From assembly GCA_025766275.1 (NCBI GenBank), contig JAFKAC010000043.1, forward strand, positions 310,001 through 374,000: a DNA stretch of 64,000 nt, read 5' to 3'. Both the position numbers and the translations under genes were made by a program. Each line of letters begins with the position of its first letter. Positions within the stretch are counted from its first letter, which is position 1. Positions 21,407-32,896 of this stretch are shown here, in pieces. Under the pieces are notes generated by a model. That model saw nothing but the letters and a program-made list of their open reading frames with translations. It did no database searches and was not told the DNA's origin. The stretch is from Lactarius indigo (Eukaryota > Basidiomycota > Agaricomycetes > Russulales > Russulaceae).

Positions 21407-21911
21407 TGTAATGTCGTCACGACGTTAGCTCAACTTGAGCTCTACAGAGGCGGTAACAACTTAGCGGATGCTCTGAAGACACGGAGGTCCAGGCGCGACG
21501 GTTATCTTGAAGACACGAAGGTCCAAGTGCAGGTAATGATGAACACTCGAAGGTGCACTTCTCCGAAAGAGGTAGTAGAAGAGAGAGAGAGAGAGATGAA
21601 GAGAGAAAGAAACAAGTGACGATTCAAGAAGACCAAGATGGCGTATCTTGGTCTTCACAAGACAGATTAAATACAAGTCGAGCAGGCTTTCAAGCGCTGC
21701 TATGAGTCACGGTAATGTAGCGTCCAACGTATCACGTAAGTAGCTCGAATCCTAATACTACTACTACTAGTATTAGTGGCATAGTCCTCAGTCAGCAATC
21801 AGCGCGCAATCTCCTATCGTACTCGTAATCGCCTATCGTAAGTCCGCAACTAATCTACCTTACCGCCGTAGTTGCAACCGGTACAGTAAGGGTATGGGTC
21901 GAAACGTAACA
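21407..21911 (-). repeat. 5' LTR of the Gypsy element
   Basis: 505 bp. It contains a TATTTAA box (21673-21667) and an inverted pair aagaccaagat / atcttggtctt around 21629-21655. Confidence 0.97.
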
Positions 21912-22099
21912 TTGAAAGTCTGCATTTTCTTAGACCTAGCTATCAAAGTTAGTTCCCGTATGAAAGCTGAGATAACGTCATCTGGATATTCACGGTGACA
22001 TCGGAGTGACTTGGCTTGAACAGAGTCCACGATCAAGTAATGCATATGTATTCCCTCCCGCTATAGTGTCTCCTGGCCCTCGTTTCTCATCTACTGAAT

Positions 22100-22600
22100 C
22101 TTGAGGGTCTTCTTCAACACGCTCCCACCTACCACAACAATCTACCCTTCCTCTCCCAGTCTACGAAATGCTCTTCACTAGCACAAACGACAAGCTGGCC
22201 ATACTGTGGATCCTCCGAGTCTGACGTCGAGAAGTGGCTGAGGAGGGTGATCACGCTTTGGTAACTCTTCGTCGACGTCTTTTCCAAAACAGGACAGTCG
22301 TTTGCATCCTCTCCCTCTTCGCTTCACCCCTTCACACACCTTACTCTCTGGGCAGAGACACGGCCTACCACTACAAACTCACAACCACCTGCTCATTAGA
22401 CCCCATATCGAAGCCGACGCAGCTTGCTACGCCCGACGCAACCGCCATGGCCCTGTTCAACACAAGCATATTCGACTTTGACCCGCTCCTCAAACTCGAC
22501 TCAGTCCTCGCTGCGCAGGCACACGTAATAGTGGGCGGTGTCTCGCAGGGTGGCATGCTCGATGTCCTCACCTTCATCCGGCGCTGGCAGTGAAGCAGTC
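22100..22600 (+). pseudogene. eIF3m-like gene fragment 5
   Basis: Duplicate of fragment 1 without its LTR. Readings include LPVYEMLFTSTNDKLAILW (22145-22210), DVEKWLRRVITLW (22227-22265), GRDTAYHYKLT (22352-22385) and SIFDFDPLLKLDSVLAAQA (22465-22520). The C-terminal piece follows at 22545. This is the best single copy for judging homology to eIF3m: the order and spacing of the DVEKWL, YHYKLT and FDFDPLLKLD elements fit. Several frameshifts and stops remain. Confidence 0.65.
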
Positions 22601-23250
22601 CTGTTGTGGGATGCCCATGTAGGTCTCAAATGCACACAAGGATATGTCATTCTTGGTGTCGGCACCAGTAGCCTTCTCTTGACTACATGCTATGTAAACG
22701 TTTACTTGTACTTGCGGACCTGTTAACCAATGTGTCATAAGGGCCCTGTAACTCGTCCCACCCACCATCCCTCCATCTTGGAATTACTCCATCGTATGGA
22801 CTCTGTAAGACGCCCGATGCTGCTCTTAACAAGAGCCCCAGCAACTGGTTTTCGCAGTAACCACCAAAGCTGAGAATATAGAGATTGCCACCCAGATGCA
22901 CACAGAGGCTTCCGTAGGTGCGCGCATCAGCCTGGAGCGTGTCATAGGGAAGGTCGAAACTCATAGTACTCATCACTCATATTTACCCACGTTGCCCGGG
23001 TTTAAGCCATGATGTTTTTATTATCACTCACGCTTTAACAGGGCAACGGGAGGGTCTACGGGGCGTGTCAGTGGGTCCCCTGGCGCCTCATAATCTCGAA
23101 GCTGAAGGGGTTATTTCATTTGAGTCAATAGTTGTTTGCCAGAATGTCTGGGAGAACTTGGCGAAAGAGGACACAGAGGATCCTGGGAGGTCGGGTGGAT
23201 GCCATAGGTTGATATTACGAGCGAGGGGGGGGGGGGGGGGTTAATTGGCC
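22601..23250 (+). other. Spacer with segment U, copy 3
   Basis: Matches 5450-5896 and then jumps to the equivalent of 6826, so about 380 bp of the other copy (not counting its solo LTR) are absent here. It holds segment U (22780-22980) and a long G run at 23226-23240. No gene is recognised. Confidence 0.45.
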
Positions 23251-23710
23251 AATTGACATGCATCAACCTGAGGTTGATGCGCAACGTGAATGGACATATT
23301 ATACTAGCACAACTTGCGAAGCAATCCGTCTGCCTCCCAACGTTTGGTCATCACAGCCGTGCGTACTCTGCCTCTCTCTCCCCATCACCGGATCACCCGT
23401 TGACGTGCCTCGCTCTGTGTACAGACCTGTGTCATACCGTGGCAAAGCTCACTCACGTCCTCTCACATTGCAGGCCACGCAGCTCGCCATACTTCACACG
23501 ATCGCCATGGCCCTGTCTGACCTAACTATTGTCTTGACCCTCCTTCTCAAACTCAACGCAGTCCTCGCTGCGCAAGCACACTCACTCTTCGCACTTCTCT
23601 AGATATTCCCAAGTAGCTCGGGCTGGACAGCCTGCACACCTGGCAGCGCAGGCACACAGACACCACCAGAATACGGTACATTTCCGTACCCGAGTAGAGT
23701 GTTGGGTTGT
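23251..23710 (+). pseudogene. eIF3m-like gene fragment 6
   Basis: Duplicate of fragment 2, nearly identical over its length, with LLLKLNAVLAAQAHSLF and the same stop. It lacks the solo LTR that follows fragment 2. Confidence 0.6.
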
Positions 23711-23989
23711 CGATGGTGCGTCTTCCCTCCACCCTTACTCAACCCTTTTCCTTATTTCTTCCTGGAGGATTATCCCACATTGACACTGTCGTATAAAAAG
23801 TGGTTCGCGCCAGTTTGTTCAAAGCCCAGCCCGGGCAGTCGTATTCGATTCGTAGAAGTGAGCGCTGTCCCTCGCCCCGGTAGCCGTAGCCTGCCTGGCC
23901 CGCGGGTGTCGTCGTAGTCGTCGTCTTTGCCCAGCGCCGCACAGAGGGTGTCATGGCGCTGGTAGCCAAGCAGTCCAAGACTCCCCACA

Positions 23990-24490
23990 ATGTGCCCTCT
24001 GTCTCTTGTCAAATAACACACTCCTCGAACTCACCTGCACAAACCACGAGCTTCGTGCCGAAGTCAAGAAGCGACTAAAGAAGTGGGAGATCACGCCATC
24101 GGAAAAGTGGGTGTTCTTGGAGTGTCGTGTTGGTGTCTTTTCAAAGCTGGGCAGCCTGTACGTCTCCTACCTTTCACTTTTCTTCGCCCATTAGCCCACC
24201 CCGCCCCCCAGGCAGAGACATGGCTTGCCACTACGAGCTTACTCACGTCCACCCGCGTTCCAGGTGATGCGACCTACTGCATTCTACCCTACTGCCCTAC
24301 CTATCCTGACCATCTTCGACTTTGACCCGGTCCACGAACTCGACGTGGTCCTCGCTGCGCAACTGCACTCGTTCTTCATGCTCTTCCAAATATTCCAATG
24401 TGGTGGGCTGGACGGCCTGGACGCTTACCGGCACGTGCACGTCATAGACATCACCGGGGAATATGGCACCTATCCGCGACCCAAGTAGAG
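23990..24490 (+). pseudogene. eIF3m-like gene fragment 7
   Basis: Duplicate of fragment 3 with a longer open reading: LRAEVKKRLKKWEITPSEK near 24045-24105 and VGVFSK follow, then an intron-like gap ending cccccag near 24211, then TIFDFDPVHELDVVLAAQL near 24313. The order matches the eIF3m middle region (DVEKWLxEWxI..EEK, FxKAGQP, FDFDPLFKLDAV). Confidence 0.65.
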
Positions 24491-25330
24491 CGCTGGGTCA
24501 CTGATGGGAAGTAAGCCTTCCCTCCACCTCCGCTGCCAAACACTTTTCTTTACATCAATACTTTCTTCCTGTACCGCGCTAACGTTATTATGAATAAAAA
24601 GAGACCCGCGTCGACTTGTCAACTTGCAAGCTCGCGTGACCCGCAGACGTTGCATGCTATTCGGTTGGGAGGAGTGAGCCTCACAGGGTGGCCCGCCTGG
24701 CCTGTAGGAGTGCTTGACATTGTCGCTTTCGCCTAGCGCTGTTACGAAGCAGTCTTGGCAGTGGTGACGCCGGTAGCAAAGCAGTCTGAGACTCTTGAGG
24801 TAGGATGGTGTTCTCACGTCAGCTTCAAATGCGAACAAAGATTTGTTAACGGCAGCAGAATTCGCTTGACCGCATGCCTTTTCCATGTCTAATCATACTC
24901 ACTGGCCCGTTGAGCTTGCTACGAGTGCCCTGTAACTGAACGCGCACTACCTGAAACGTCCTTGCCTCCCCATTTCGGAACGGCCCTGCATAGTATCAAC
25001 TCTATAAGTATCTCAACGCTACTCTCAACGAGACTATTCGCAGACACTATCGGAGCTCAGGGAAAAGAGATGACTACCCGTGTGAGCGCAGAGGCCTCCG
25101 CGTCACTTCCTGATGCGCTTACTGGCCCACTTGAGGCGACTTCCGAGATTGCTCACAACTCTCCACTTGACCAAGTTTACACATTTCGCCACATATTTGT
25201 ACCATGTAATAGGACAACATACACACGATATGAGAAAGTGTTTTTAATAGTACCAGTAATGGTGATATCAGGAGCCCTATAGGAATATATACCCTATATC
25301 GCACACGCGCATCAAAGAGATCGGAGGACG
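24491..25330 (+). other. Spacer with segment U, copy 4
   Basis: Matches 8906-9720. It contains STRLFADTIGAQGKE near 25030 (segment U). The last ~80 bp form the conserved DUF6535 3' flank with atataccctatatcgcacac. No intact gene. Confidence 0.45.
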
Positions 25331-28102
25331 TTAAACGATGTCATACGAACAACGGAAAGGCCGTGGTAGACGACCTCCTTCCGTACCCTCGGCATTTGGT
25401 TCACGTGGTGAAGGGCCTGTGATGGCTGGGTCCATATCAGTGGCCGATGGTGACGGGGATTGAAGTAGCGTATCTAAGGTAGCCATAGCATTTGCGTAGA
25501 TTGAGCGACTCGCCAAGGGGAGATCAAGAGCCTCCTTTTCCTTGAGTGAACCAAGCTTCGGGCTGCCATCGTCCTCGACAGCGGCACGCAGATCATGCAC
25601 AGAGGCCAGCCCTATTGAAGCGCTGGGAGTAGTAGGGATTATTTCTGAATCATGACGTTCTGTGAAAGAAGACGAGGGGTCAGAGCGAGTCATGGGCAAG
25701 TGTGAAGGCAACGGCAAACCTGTAGGAAGGGTGTTGTCAATAATCGGATAGGAAGCTGAAGAGGGGTGGTTTGGTAGATCGGAGGGCGCCATGGGGTCTG
25801 CGTTGTGCTGAAGGGTAACGGCAGCAGGTGGGGAGGTAGGGAAACGAGGGGTGGATGTCGAGGTTGCGGAAGTAAGGTGGGGTATTGTTCCACCAGAGGT
25901 GACAAACGCATCAGCGGTCGCTGGATCTGGTACAGTGACAGGGAATGAGAGGCTTTCGGTGGTCGTCGGATGAGCGGTCTGGGGGTGGAAGTCATCAAGC
26001 GGTATATCTGTGAGGCTTTCGATGACGTGAGGTAGGGATATGGACGAGGAAGGCACATCAGGACTGGTAAGGGGAGCAGGGAGCGGCGCATCATTATCGT
26101 GCAGGACAGTCTGAGCTGAGGTTGCGGAGGCAGAGTCGTGAGTATGGCCAACGATGTTGCAACGTGGATACGAGCTTCGGTCGAGCAGAACGCCATCCCA
26201 AACAGGGGTGGAGGCGGAGAATCGTGTTGGGGCAGCATCGGTACCTTCATGAAGAGCGATGTATACCTTCCGAATTGGTTTGAGAATATATGCCACCACC
26301 TTCCAATCGTCGTCATTCTGCGCTTTGAGGACGATTTGATTCCAGAGTGCGCAGAACTCGTGCTGCAGATAAGGTGACGTATCTCGCACATCGAATTCCG
26401 AAGCTGCCATTAGAACCGTCGCAAAGCAGTAGTCTTGCCAGGGCAGTTTCCCGAACTGGCCAAATTGGTAGCGAGTGATACAAATCAAGCTTGTAAGTGA
26501 CAAGGTGCCGTCTGTGGCATAGCGTCGGAGGGCAGCTTCTGGGATTCCCAGTTTATTGGGGTCGGAAATAAGCCAAGAGTCGCCACGTCGTTGCGCTCTT
26601 GCAATAAGACAGGTGAACATGGCCTCTCCAAGTAATGCAGTTTCTCGATCTCCACCACTGCGCCAACCTCGCATGACACGGACAAAATCGGCAGTTTGAA
26701 ATCCATCATGTTGATCGCCAGAAATGACACTGTCGAGGATATACCAAAATGCAAAAGGAAATTGCAGCGGATCAAGGGCTTTCGCGCAGATCATGGCCCG
26801 GTGGTTTTTGACAGGCCTGGGAAGCAAATTGGATGAGAAAGTGCGGTCAAAGAATCCTATCAATGCATCGGAAAGCTTGTCTTTGGCCTCTTTGGTGAGA
26901 CCGGGCAGAGGATCTTTGACCACCTTGGAGCTGCGGATGCCGGGTAGGCCGGAAAAGAAGCGCTCCAGTTCGTGATCTTCGTCCAGACAGTCGAATGTCC
27001 ACGTGAAGGTGCGGGTGTCGATCTCTGATCGGGACTCCAGAGCAGTTTTCTCAGCTGTCCTCTGGATGCCCTGCATGAGCAATTTGTCCCAACGGCCCCT
27101 GGTTCTCAAAAAGACCGGGCGACGATAGTGAACCAACAAAAAGAACCACCGACGAACCTGAAAGACGGCGCTTAGTATACCAAAAGCAATGAACCACACA
27201 GAGGATGAAAGCGATGTGTAGTATGGGCTATCGTGACGAAAGATTGGCATCAATGTGATGCATCCGTACACAGCCGTGCAAAGGCCAACCCACGACAACA
27301 CCAACTTGAAAATCGTGATATAAACGTTGGATAGAAACACAACCAGGCCGGTGAAGAACAGGAACAGGGAAATGTGGAGTAGAGCGGGTAATGTTTCGAC
27401 CACCCATGGGAGGAGATACTTGTCAACCCCCTCGGCAAAGAATGCACGAATTCGTGCTCGCTTATGTGGATTGTAACGCGTCTGAGTCACCTTGAGATAT
27501 CTTCGTGCCCATTGCTGCAACAACGTCGCAAGCAGAGCGCAGGTAAGACTGATCACCAAGCTCATGAACCACAGTGAGTTCACCCAAACTGCATAGCTTG
27601 GCGGAGAAAATGGGGGAGGGGAAGTGGGGAGGGAAGTCGAGATATTGGGGTCGACGGTAGTCTGGTAGATATTTGCGAGATAGAAATTGGAGGTGTCCTG
27701 TGGGTTTGGTCGAATATCCTGAATTGAGACTGAGATCAAGGATGCGACAGCAGCAGAGAATAAACCGGTCTGTGACAATTGAGCCAGTATGAGCACCGGA
27801 TCAAAGGACAGAGACGCACAAATATGAGGATGCCGTCTGCATCCGCTTTCCAGTTCTCGGCCATCTTCTTGTCCTCTTCTGTCGCCATTTCCATGTACAT
27901 GGAGAATATAGGCCCAGAACCATCGACGAAATTAGATATACCATGTGATGCTTGATTCTGTGCTGATGGTGGTGGGTACTGGTGGTTACCTATTTTTGCG
28001 GCAGGGAAGTAAGAACCTTGGTGAGAACGGCAAGGATAGAGTGTTACCTTCATCAAATCCTGCGTTGGGTACGTCGCTGGCCTCGTGAGGAGCTTGGGAC
28101 AT
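25331..28102 (-). CDS. DUF6535-family membrane protein, locus 2, intact
   Basis: Exons 28102-28048, 27989-27820 and 27769-25331 join to 887 residues without a break. Introns are 58 and 50 nt, GT...AG, the first in phase 1. The short N-terminus (MSQAPHEASDVPN) and exon 2, with NFVDGSGPIFSMYMEM and WKADADGILIF, lead into the first membrane segment, made at the second splice junction. Three more hydrophobic segments lie within the next ~160 residues, around VNSLWFMSLVISLTCALLA, LLHISLFLFFTGLVVFL and VLSWVGLCTAVYGCITL. The soluble region has DCLDEDHELERFFSGLP and a SYPRCNIVGHTH motif. The ~280-residue tail is Ser/Thr/Pro-rich and ends SYDIV. It is the closest relative of locus 1. Its function is unknown; four membrane segments make a membrane location likely. 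Confidence 0.88.
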
Positions 28103-28200
28103 TGCAGTGAGGACTTTGATATGTATAAATCGTTAGAGAGTGCGGTGCGGTGCGGTGCGGTAGAACACTTATGGAATGGCCGGAGTGACCGCCTTTGCCC
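28103..28200 (-). promoter_or_regulatory. Conserved 5' flank of DUF6535 locus 2
   Basis: Shares its core with loci 1 and 3 and contains a tgcgg pentamer repeated four times (28141-28160) that is not expanded in the others. Confidence 0.4.
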
Positions 28201-28269
28201 AGTTCGAGCGAACCGCAAGCAAATATCGATTAGCGCTGAACTCAAACCGACTCAGTGATGTAACCATAA

Positions 28270-28950
28270 CCCTACCGCTGGCCGCCTTACTCTCAGTCGA
28301 ATGCATCGGTACTGGAACAATGAACGCTTCTCATCTCCATTAACAATTCTGTATAGTACCTTTTGGAAGCGCTTCCCGCCGTCTTTTCCAAAGCGGAGCC
28401 ACGGTGCGTCCCCTGCCTCTCTCCCTACTTCACCTCCTGAGGTGCCTCGCTGTCCGTGCAGACCTGCATACCTCCTCTCGCTGAACAGGCGCATAGGTTG
28501 TAAAATTCAATGTGATTGCCATGACCCTGTCAGACCTGATCGTCTTCTTGGCCGTTTCCTCAAAGTGACACGGTCCTCGCTGCGTAAGCGTAGTCGCTCT
28601 TTACGCGGCTCCACCAGATACTATTCCCAAGTGGCGGGCGGAATGACCCGCACCCCTGCCAGCACGCGCATGGAGTCACCACCTGGAAACACGGGACGTG
28701 TCCGCGACTCAAGTAGAGAGCTGGACCATCGATAGTAAGTCGTCTCTCGCCCATTTACTTTCTTCCTGGAGAATGGCCCCGCGTCGACGCAATCATATAT
28801 AAAGGCTGTCTGCACCACCTTGTTCATAGGCAAGCCTACGCAGATGTATTTGGTCTGCAGGAGTGGGCGCTGTTGGTTAAGCGCCTCGCGGGATGGCCCA
28901 CATGGTTTATAGCTACGCTTGACGTCGTCACCTTGCCCGGCGCCGCGCAG
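28270..28950 (+). pseudogene. eIF3m-like gene fragment 8
   Basis: Remnant with a tgcagacc acceptor near 28458 and a DVIAMTLSDL-like reading near 28508-28545 (two adjoining frames), then at 28866-28905 the clear C-terminal helix EWALLVKRLAGW, matching the eIF3m pattern QWELLEKRLxAW. It is the copy that shows the undisturbed target of solo LTR A. Multiple frame breaks. Confidence 0.6.
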
Positions 28951-29289
28951 TGAAGCAGTCTGAAACACCTATGGTGGGATGCCCTCATCAGTCTCAAACG
29001 TGTAACGTGTCGTTCTTGATACCAACGGCAACAGCATTCTCTCGACTACATGTCATGTAAATGTCTACTTGTACTCACCGACTGGTAGGTAATCCTCCAC
29101 GAGTGCCCTCCGGCAACGCTTTTGTCTCCAATCTTGGGATGGTTCCATCATATTGACTCTGCAAGATGCCCGACCCTACACCCAATAAGACTCGAGCGAC
29201 TTGTTTTCGAAGCCGAGAAGATAGAGATAGCTGCCCAGGTGGACGCAGAGGCCCCCATGTCACAGCCCGGTATGCTCCTCAATCCGCAG
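28951..29289 (+). other. Spacer with segment U, copy 5
   Basis: Contains LERLVFEAEKIEIAAQVDAEA near 29185-29250, the most open copy of segment U. No gene family is recognised. Confidence 0.45.
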
Positions 29290-29969
29290 GCCCGCGCTTG
29301 TCGATGCCTTCGGCAAAGAACACGCAGATCCGAGCTCACTTGTAATGTAGCTGATTGGCCTTGAGGTATCTTCGCGCCTGCTGTTGTAGCAACGTCGTGA
29401 GAAGAGCACAAGAAATGTTGATGACCAAGCTCAGAGCCAAAGTGAATTGACCAGACAGCATACGTTGGTGGAGAAAATGGGAGTGGGAAAAAGGGAAGGG
29501 GATATTGGATTGACTCGAATTGGAAATGGTCTGATAGATGTTTGCAAACTAGGAGTTGGAGGTGTCCTGTGGGTTCGGTCGAATATCCTGAATGAACATC
29601 GAGATCAAAGATGCAACGGCAACAGAGAATAAACCGGTCTGTGATCATTAAGTTAGGGTCAAGCACGGCATTAAATTACGGAGGCGCACAAATATAAGAA
29701 TCATATCAGCATCTGATTTTCATACTTTCGTCATCTTCTTGTCTTCTTCCGAAGCCATTTCTAAATTTAAAAAATGGGTCCGGAGCCATCGACGAAGTCA
29801 GACACGCCCTCAGCGGCCTGGGATGCTTGATTCTGCGCCGACTGAGGTGGGTAGTACTGGTGTCATCTGCGTGAGTGACGGGGATAAAGCCAAGTGGGAG
29901 AAAAGTACCAGATCTCGGGTCAATACCTGGCTTGGTTGAGCTGTCATCTTGGCGAGGTGCCCGGGACAT
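29290..29969 (-). pseudogene. DUF6535 5' fragment
   Basis: Starts with the shared MSRAP N-terminus at 29969. It keeps the first intron-like gap, an exon 2 equivalent (with QYYPPQSAQNQ and VDGSGPIF in one frame, then a stop) and the start of exon 3 (IRPNPQDTSNS-like near 29580), and is lost near 29300 around the ARI..FFAEGIDK region. Frameshifts and stops occur in the retained part. The rest of the gene is deleted. Confidence 0.8.
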
Positions 29970-30059
29970 TGAAGTCTACGGTACTAATTAGTCATCGTTG
30001 AGTGCCTCGTTCACGATCCGACGAGACGCACGTGACCGCGTAACCGTAGGTCCGCAAAC

Positions 30060-30560
30060 GACACAACTGAAGCTTGCCAGATCCGCTCCCACGACAATCT
30101 GCTGTCCGTCTTCCGGTCTCCAACACTTCCCATGGATATCGCCAGCACAAACGAAACTGCACATGCTGCAGGTCCCCTGCTTTGATGTCGAGAAGTGGCT
30201 CATTTGGGAGTTCACTCCCCCGGAGAAGAGCGCCTTGTCGACGCATTTTCTGAAGCGGGGCAGCTGTACGGTCTCTGCATCTCTTCCTGCTTCACCAACT
30301 GACGCCCGATCTCCGTGCAGAGACCGCACTACAAGCGGAATAGCGCGCCGTGATTGACGCTGTCGCCACGGCCCTATCCGAACCGACCATCTTTGACTTC
30401 GTCCTGCTCTTCAAGCTCGATGCTGCCCTCGCTACGTAACTGCACCCGCTATTTGTACTCTGGATATTTTCAAGCGGAGAGTTTGGCGAGCTGTACGCCT
30501 GGCAGCACATACACGTAGACACCACCGGGGAGCACGGTACGTAGTATCCCGAGAATCTGT
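30060..30560 (+). pseudogene. eIF3m-like gene fragment 9
   Basis: Contains DVEKWLIWEFTPPEKSAL near 30186-30240, FLKRGSCTVS, an acceptor tgcagagacc near 30317, TIFDFVLLFKLDAALAT near 30388-30438 followed by a stop, and HTHVDTTGEYG before gtacgtag near 30536. The last is a plausible 5' splice site, shared with other copies. Order is that of eIF3m. Confidence 0.65.
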
Positions 30561-32190
30561 CTCCGTTCTACGCCCGGCCCTGACGACGACACAAAAATAC
30601 ATCAAGTAAATGCAGTTCTGGATGCCGCTCAGCTCGAGCGCTATGTGCGTCTACTTATTCTCGCCAGCCGCGTATTCCAGAGCACCAACCAGAACCTACG
30701 TGCAAGTAGCCGCCGTGCTGCGTGTACGCAACCCAAGCCGAGCTCTAGGCCATGACAGTGAGCTCTCCACCGCCCTCTTTTTCTCCTTGGTAATAACCAT
30801 ACGTTGCGGTTATTGTAAATAAAACGATTCCGCGCCGGCTTGTTAACCGACAAGCTCGCTCAGACCGTCAGAGGTTCCGCACCGCTGCGCATACATTCGG
30901 TTCGACTCCTCGTTCGACCTTCGCGCCGGCGATCGTCTCGCACTCCTTATCACTGTGCACTCCTGACTTCTCGCAGCCAAACTCGCCTTCCTTTCTTCCT
31001 ACCAACGCAATTGTCAGACGGAAGGGTCACTGACGAGGCACTCCAGCTCACTGCGGCGATGCGCGTGGTCTGAACTACGTATCAAGCTATGGCGGACATA
31101 GATGGACGGGTCCTCATAAGGCACTTCCACATGTCAACGTTCCCTCGTGAAGGACATAGCGTCACCTATTATGAGAAACCGGCAGGGGTGCTTCAGGTGC
31201 TTTGCGAAGCTGAAAAACGAGTTGGGTTGGAGCGTTGCCTAAAACTTCGTATATCATGGGGTCGATGATTAGTTTTAGGTGCCGTCGTAAGTGGTCGTGG
31301 TTGAGTCTCTTACGGACTCTGTTTGGGGGCTTATCAATTATCACTCACGCTTAGAATCGGGCGAAAAGATGGTCTGCGGGGTGCACCGAAGGCGTCTAGC
31401 ACAAAACTCAACGCCAGTGGTCGATATCCAGTACATATTTCCCGAATAGACATACGCGGAGCGAGAATCCAGTGGATATTGGCGAAAGAGAATGCGAGTT
31501 ATCCTGCGAACTCGGGTTGTGTCCTGAGTCCTGGGTTACTCTGTATAAAAGACGATGGCATTGGGGTGACTTGACTTGATGACGCAAGTCGATATCAAGA
31601 TTGTTGGCTCTGTTGAGTCAGGTTTCTTAACGGTTTGGCTACGCTGAGTCGCTGATGTCTACACATCCGTGAAAGCGACAAGAGCCCACGCTACCTCATT
31701 ATTTGTGGAGAGTGATTTAAAATACAAGTTATGTAGGCACGTTTTTCTTCGCATCTAATTTTGGGCGAAGCACAGACCACCTCACGGGGTGCATCTCGTT
31801 CAGTGAATCAAAATTGGAACGAAGTACCCTTGCATGTACCCTATGTCCAATCGACGTGATAGACAATTATGGTCGAGGGCACTTCTAACTAAAGCTGTTG
31901 TGGGGCGAAGAGAGGTCTTATCTGTCGTACTGGGGTGTCAAGGAGTTAGCAAAGGGTTCTCACCACGGTGTACCAACGCTGTCTCGACCATCCCGTCTCA
32001 TTACCGGTTCCCAACAAAGGTCAAATAACTCTTCGAAAATTTGTACGCTTACCTATTAAATTTCCGGCCGATCCATTTTTCCAGAAACAAAAAGGCATAT
32101 CATCGATCCGTCATTCCCCAACCGTAGAGTCCACAATCAAGTAACTTGCTGCGCGTGCGTTTATACCTCCCCATGTTTTCCTCTGGCCCT
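30561..32190. other. Long spacer with segments S1 and S2
   Basis: 30560-31130 matches 13080-13640. 31160-31520 is a diverged S1 copy. 31730-32090 (segment S2) recurs at 49840-50160 and 59345-59700, with a shared ggcacatctcgtt / ccaatcgacgtgatagaca-like core. S2 has no long frame conserved between copies. No gene is recognised. Confidence 0.4.
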
Positions 32191-32640
32191 CGTTTCTCGT
32201 CCACTAAAGCTTGACGAACTTTTTCAACACACTTCCACTCCCACAACAATCTGTCCTTTGTCTCCGGTTTATGAGTCATATGCCGAAATGATGCGCTCCT
32301 CGCTATGTAGCACAAATGGCGAGTTTTCCGTGCTGCGGGCCTCCCGCCGCGACGCCGAGAAGTGGCTGAAGGAGCGGATGATAATGCTTTCAGAGAAGAG
32401 CGCTTCCTTGGAGCACGTTGTCAACGTCATTTCCAAAGTGGGACAGTCATACCCATCATCTGCCCCTCCGTTTCACCGCCTTACTTTCCGGGAATAAGCT
32501 CACACACGTCCGCGCGCTAGACCCCACATCGCAGGTGACAGTCACTTGTGTGATATGGTGGCCACCGCCTTGTCCTATTCAACCATCTTCGACATCGACA
32601 CACTTTTCAAGCTCGATGCGGTCCTCACTGCGCAAGCATA
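32190..32640 (+). pseudogene. eIF3m-like gene fragment 10
   Basis: Contains DAEKWLKERMIMLSEKSA near 32352-32405 and STIFDIDTLFKLDAVLTAQ near 32580-32635, separated by a decayed intron and a VRALDPTSQVT stretch. Ends in a stop. The match to the eIF3m DVEKWL and FDFDPLFKLDAV segments is among the clearest in the window. Confidence 0.65.
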
Positions 32641-32896
32641 GGATAAGTGCGCGCAGGCCCCCGCGTCTCTGCCAGGTACGCTCATCGGCTCACTCAAGGG
32701 GATCGCTAAGACTCCTCACTCGCGGCTTGTCATTCTACCAAGCGTACACATTTCGCCACGATATTTGTATCATGTAATAGGACGGCATATACACAAGATG
32801 AGAAAAAGCAAAAGGTATTGAATAATATCCGTAATGATGATATCAAGAGTCCAACAAGAATATATCGTACATTCGCATCTAAGAGACTGGGGGATG

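Larger units (their letters stand above)
14092..21911 (-). mobile_element. Complete Ty3/Gypsy chromovirus retrotransposon
   Basis: A 7820-bp element with 505-bp LTRs at both ends, both TG...CA, and a 5-bp target duplication ttgaa at 14087-14091 and 21912-21916. The order on the minus strand is LTR, primer site, Gag with CCHC knuckle, protease, reverse transcriptase, RNase H, integrase, chromodomain, a long C-terminal extension, polypurine tract, LTR. The domain order and the chromodomain place it among chromoviruses. Pol is interrupted by three TGA codons, so the element is probably inactive. The uninterrupted target is preserved near 865-890 in the duplicate block. Confidence 0.97.
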
